6,588 nt of DNA from Frankiales bacterium (GTDB lineage: Bacteria; Actinomycetota; Actinomycetes; Mycobacteriales; SCTD01). Within the stretch, counting starts at the first letter, position 1. Every line of letters begins with the position of its first letter. Position numbers and translations under genes: made by a program. Positions 4,240 through 6,588 of the stretch are shown here, in pieces. The notes beneath the pieces are model-generated. The model saw only the letters and a list, made by a program, of their open reading frames with translations. It was not told the origin of the DNA and ran no database searches. The stretch lies in the NCBI GenBank assembly GCA_025464915.1, contig JAODNF010000135.1, positions 1-6,588 on the forward strand. Direction: 5' to 3'.

Positions 4240-5661
4240 ATGCACACCCCGCTGCGCACGAGGCTGCACCGCCACCTTCTCGTCGTCGGCGGCACCCTGG
4301 CCGTCCTCGGCCTCGGCTCGGTAGCGGTCTGGACCCAGCTCGACACCGGCACCGCCGTGGATCGGGCCCAGCGGCAGGACCGCGACGCGCTCCAGGGGTC
4401 CCTCGCAGGGCTGACGAAGCAGTACTTCACAGCGACCTTCCTCGCGACGGCCACGGCCGCCGGCAGCACGGCGTGGACGTTCGACCGGCGCGACGCTGCA
4501 CGCCTCGAGCACCTCAGGACGACGTCACCCCTGACGTCCTACGGGGCGCAGCTGCTGGACCTCGACGGCTCCGAGCTCGCCGCGTCCTCCGCAGACTTCC
4601 CTGCCTTCACGCGCCCGGGACTCAGCGATGTCGTGCAGGTCGCCGGCCACGACCTCGTCGGGTTCACCGTGCCGGTCACCAGGGCCGGTGCTCCGCGGGC
4701 CTTCCTCACCGCGTGGGCCGACGTCCGCCAGTGGGCGCTGCAGGGCTACAACCGCAACCTGCGGATCGGCGAGGGCGCCGTGCCCTTCGTCCTCGACAGC
4801 CGCGGCGTCGTCGCCGCCTCCGGTGACGTCATGCAGATCGGCAGGCGGCTCGACCTCGTCCTGCCGAGCTCGACGGCCACTCGGTCCTGGCACGGCCGCG
4901 ACGTCGTGGTGTCCAGCGGCAACAGCGGCCTCGGCTGGCACAGCGTCACGGTGCAACCGCGGACCGACTGGGCACCTGGCGTCACGGCCAGCCGCAACCG
5001 CGCGTTCACAGCCGTGGCCGCGCTGCTCACCCTCGTGCTCGGCCTGCTGGTCTGGGTCCTGTACCGCGGCCAGGTCGTGCAGCGCCAGCTGGCGGAGGAG
5101 CGGCTCCATGACCCGCTCACCGGCCTGCCGCAGCGACGCGTGCTCGAGCTCAAGCTGGACGCGGCTCTCGTGCGCCAGCGCAGGACCGGCGCCCGAGTCG
5201 CTCTGCTCTACGCAGATCTCGACGGCTTCAAGGACGTCAACGACCGTCACGGGCACGGCGCCGGCGACCAGCTGCTGCAGGCCGTGGCCGCACGCCTCGT
5301 CGAGGCGGTTCGTGAGGAGGACCTCGTCGTCCGCCTCGGCGGGGACGAGTTCGCGATCCTGATCGAGGGTGGGGAGCCGGCCGACCTGCGCGCGCTCGTC
5401 ACCCGCGTCGTCGCGACGGTGGAGCAGCCCAGACGCATCGGGCGAGACGTGCTCACGCCGCGGGTCTCGATCGGTGGCGCCCACGCCTGCCGCGCTGTCA
5501 CCCCCGACGAGCTCCTCCACGCGGCGGACCTGTCCATGTACGAGGTGAAGGCGGGCCACCGGCTGCTGCTGACCGACCTCGACGCGCTCTCGCCCTCCGT
5601 GCCTCGTCAGGTGTCGAGCAGCAGGATGTCGGCCCCGGAACCCGGTCGGCCCAGCAGGTAG
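4240..5661 (+). CDS. Membrane-bound diguanylate cyclase (Cache-like sensor + GGDEF)
   Basis: The 473-residue protein would make cyclic di-GMP from two GTP. A first membrane helix (about residues 13-31) and a second (255-275) flank some 220 extracytoplasmic residues that look like a Cache-type sensor (for example VPFVLDSRGVVAASGD). The cytoplasmic GGDEF domain starts directly after the second helix at HDPLTGLPQRR, with no HAMP or PAS linker. The active-site motif RLGGDEF is intact (367-371). The metal-binding Asp326 in ADLDGFK and Asp343 in GHGAGD are present, and REED (358-361) five residues before GGDEF is a proper inhibitory I-site. Unusually, the Asn of the DxLTGLxNR motif, which contacts guanine in PleD, is Gln298. 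The start codon has only AGAGG one base away, so the initiation signal is weak. The last ~18 codons overlap the convergent EAL gene and encode a low-complexity tail. Confidence 0.95.
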   Translation: MHTPLRTRLHRHLLVVGGTLAVLGLGSVAVWTQLDTGTAVDRAQRQDRDALQGSLAGLTKQYFTATFLATATAAGSTAWTFDRRDAARLEHLRTTSPLTSYGAQLLDLDGSELAASSADFPAFTRPGLSDVVQVAGHDLVGFTVPVTRAGAPRAFLTAWADVRQWALQGYNRNLRIGEGAVPFVLDSRGVVAASGDVMQIGRRLDLVLPSSTATRSWHGRDVVVSSGNSGLGWHSVTVQPRTDWAPGVTASRNRAFTAVAALLTLVLGLLVWVLYRGQVVQRQLAEERLHDPLTGLPQRRVLELKLDAALVRQRRTGARVALLYADLDGFKDVNDRHGHGAGDQLLQAVAARLVEAVREEDLVVRLGGDEFAILIEGGEPADLRALVTRVVATVEQPRRIGRDVLTPRVSIGGAHACRAVTPDELLHAADLSMYEVKAGHRLLLTDLDALSPSVPRQVSSSRMSAPEPGRPSR

Positions 5662-6588
5662 CCCTGCCCGCAGACCCCGAGCTCAGCGAGGAAGTCGCGC
5701 TGCTCGGAGGTCTCGATGCCCTCCGCCACGCAGGCGAGCTCGAGCGTCCTGGCCAGTTGCGCCACGGCACGCACGATGGCCTGCTCCTGGCGTCCGTGCG
5801 GCAGGCCGCGCGTGAACGAGATGTCGATCTTCAGCGCCGTCACCGGCAGCTGCTGCACGTAGCGCAGCGACGCGTAGCCGGTGCCGAAGTCGTCGATGGC
5901 GATGCCCACGCCGGCCGCCCTGAGCGACTCGAGCGCCGCGACGGTGGTGGGCGAGGCGTCGATGAGGGCTGACTCCGTCAGCTCGAGGATGAGGTGCTTC
6001 GGAGACAGGCCGGCTTGGCTGAGCACGGTGAGAACCCCTGCGGCATAGCCCTTCTCGGTCGTCTGCGTGGCCGACACGTTGACCGCGATGTGGAGGTCCG
6101 CCCGGCCGGCGGCGTGCCACTGCACGCACTGCCGGACCGCGCGCTCGAGCACGAGGTGACCCAGGGCACCGATGGACCCGTTCTCCTCGGCGATGTCGAT
6201 GAACAGCGCCGGCGAGACCTGCTCGCCGTCCGGCGTGCGCAGGCGGCAGAGCGCCTCCGCGCCGAGGACAACGCCGGAGCCGAGATCGACGACCGGCTGG
6301 TAGGCGACCTCGATCTCGTCGGCGAGCAGCGCGTGCCGGAGGGCGGCTTCCGCCGACCGGCGGCGACCGGCCTCGAGGTGAAGCCCCATGTCGAAGACCG
6401 TGTGCCGGTTCTTGCCCGCGGCCTTGGCCCGTCGGAGCGCCTGACCAGCCCGGTGCATCAGCTCGTCGATGTCCGGGACCTCGCCGTCCGGGTGCTGCAC
6501 GAACACGCCGGTGCTGGCCGTCACCACCAGCTCCTCGCCGTTCACGACCAGCGGGTCACTGAGGTGGCGCTCGATGCGCGCGGCCAGC
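5607..6588 (-). CDS. GGDEF-EAL protein, cyclic di-GMP phosphodiesterase (partial, 5' end outside window)
   Basis: The frame is open to the right edge, so the N-terminus is missing; the GTG at 6545 is internal. The first visible residues, RIERHLSDPLVVNGEEL through TASTGVF and ALRRAKAAGKNR, are the end of a GGDEF domain whose active site lies outside. A full EAL domain follows, which would hydrolyse cyclic di-GMP to pGpG. It has EAL in GAEALCRLR (6249-6257), NVS, LELTES, DDFGTGYASL (starting at 5894 and reading down), LKIDISF, VAEGIET and GQGYLLGRP. Thus the metal-binding Glu, Asn and Asp residues, the Lys and the late Glu and Gln are all present, so the domain should be active. No membrane segment is seen in this part. 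Its stop lies inside the 3' end of the diguanylate cyclase gene (55-bp tail-to-tail overlap), so the two transcripts would be complementary there. Confidence 0.95.
   Translation of the reverse strand, partial: LAARIERHLSDPLVVNGEELVVTASTGVFVQHPDGEVPDIDELMHRAGQALRRAKAAGKNRHTVFDMGLHLEAGRRRSAEAALRHALLADEIEVAYQPVVDLGSGVVLGAEALCRLRTPDGEQVSPALFIDIAEENGSIGALGHLVLERAVRQCVQWHAAGRADLHIAVNVSATQTTEKGYAAGVLTVLSQAGLSPKHLILELTESALIDASPTTVAALESLRAAGVGIAIDDFGTGYASLRYVQQLPVTALKIDISFTRGLPHGRQEQAIVRAVAQLARTLELACVAEGIETSEQRDFLAELGVCGQGYLLGRPGSGADILLLDT

Overview
The window is high-GC DNA (roughly 70% G+C by eye, G/C strongly preferred at third codon positions) with gene content and promoter style typical of an Actinomycete. 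Several genes look leaderless: a TAnnnT -10 box lies exactly six bases before the start codon. The genus cannot be fixed from the sequence. No rRNA, tRNA, CRISPR array, transposase or integrase gene was seen.

Layout. (1) 1-411, minus: N-terminal part of an exported protein with a signal peptide and an IPT/TIG-like start, running off the left edge. (2) 512-952, minus: a Fur-family metalloregulator that most resembles the Streptomyces nickel regulator Nur. Its last ~37 codons have unusually AT-rich codon use. (3) 987-1778, plus: a fold-type IV PLP enzyme, probably aminodeoxychorismate lyase (PabC, folate synthesis), divergent from the regulator. The two -10 boxes sit in one 34-base gap, so the promoters must overlap. 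(4) 1767-1892, minus: a 41-residue hypothetical protein, convergent with pabC. (5) About 1893-2402: a gene-free stretch dense in symmetry. Perfect 14-bp inverted repeats bound a 334-bp segment that holds a foldable three-way-junction structure, a further hairpin and two related palindromes 27 bp apart. (6) 2403-3871, plus: a two-gene operon (ATGA overlap) of a lipocalin-like CrtC/AttH/tocopherol-cyclase-type protein and an HprK/PEPCK-like P-loop kinase. (7) 3872-4239: intergenic, with an 18-bp tandem duplication. (8) 4240-5661, plus: a membrane-anchored Cache-like/GGDEF diguanylate cyclase with an intact active-site motif and I-site. (9) 5607-6588, minus: the C-terminal part of a GGDEF-EAL protein with an apparently complete phosphodiesterase site, overlapping the cyclase gene tail to tail by 55 bp.

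How the parts relate. The last two genes form an apparent make/break pair for cyclic di-GMP, arranged as convergent overlapping genes. The regulator and pabC share a divergent promoter region, so transcription of one probably interferes with the other. The lipocalin-like/kinase operon has no assignable pathway and, with the structured segment upstream of it, is the least explained part of the window.
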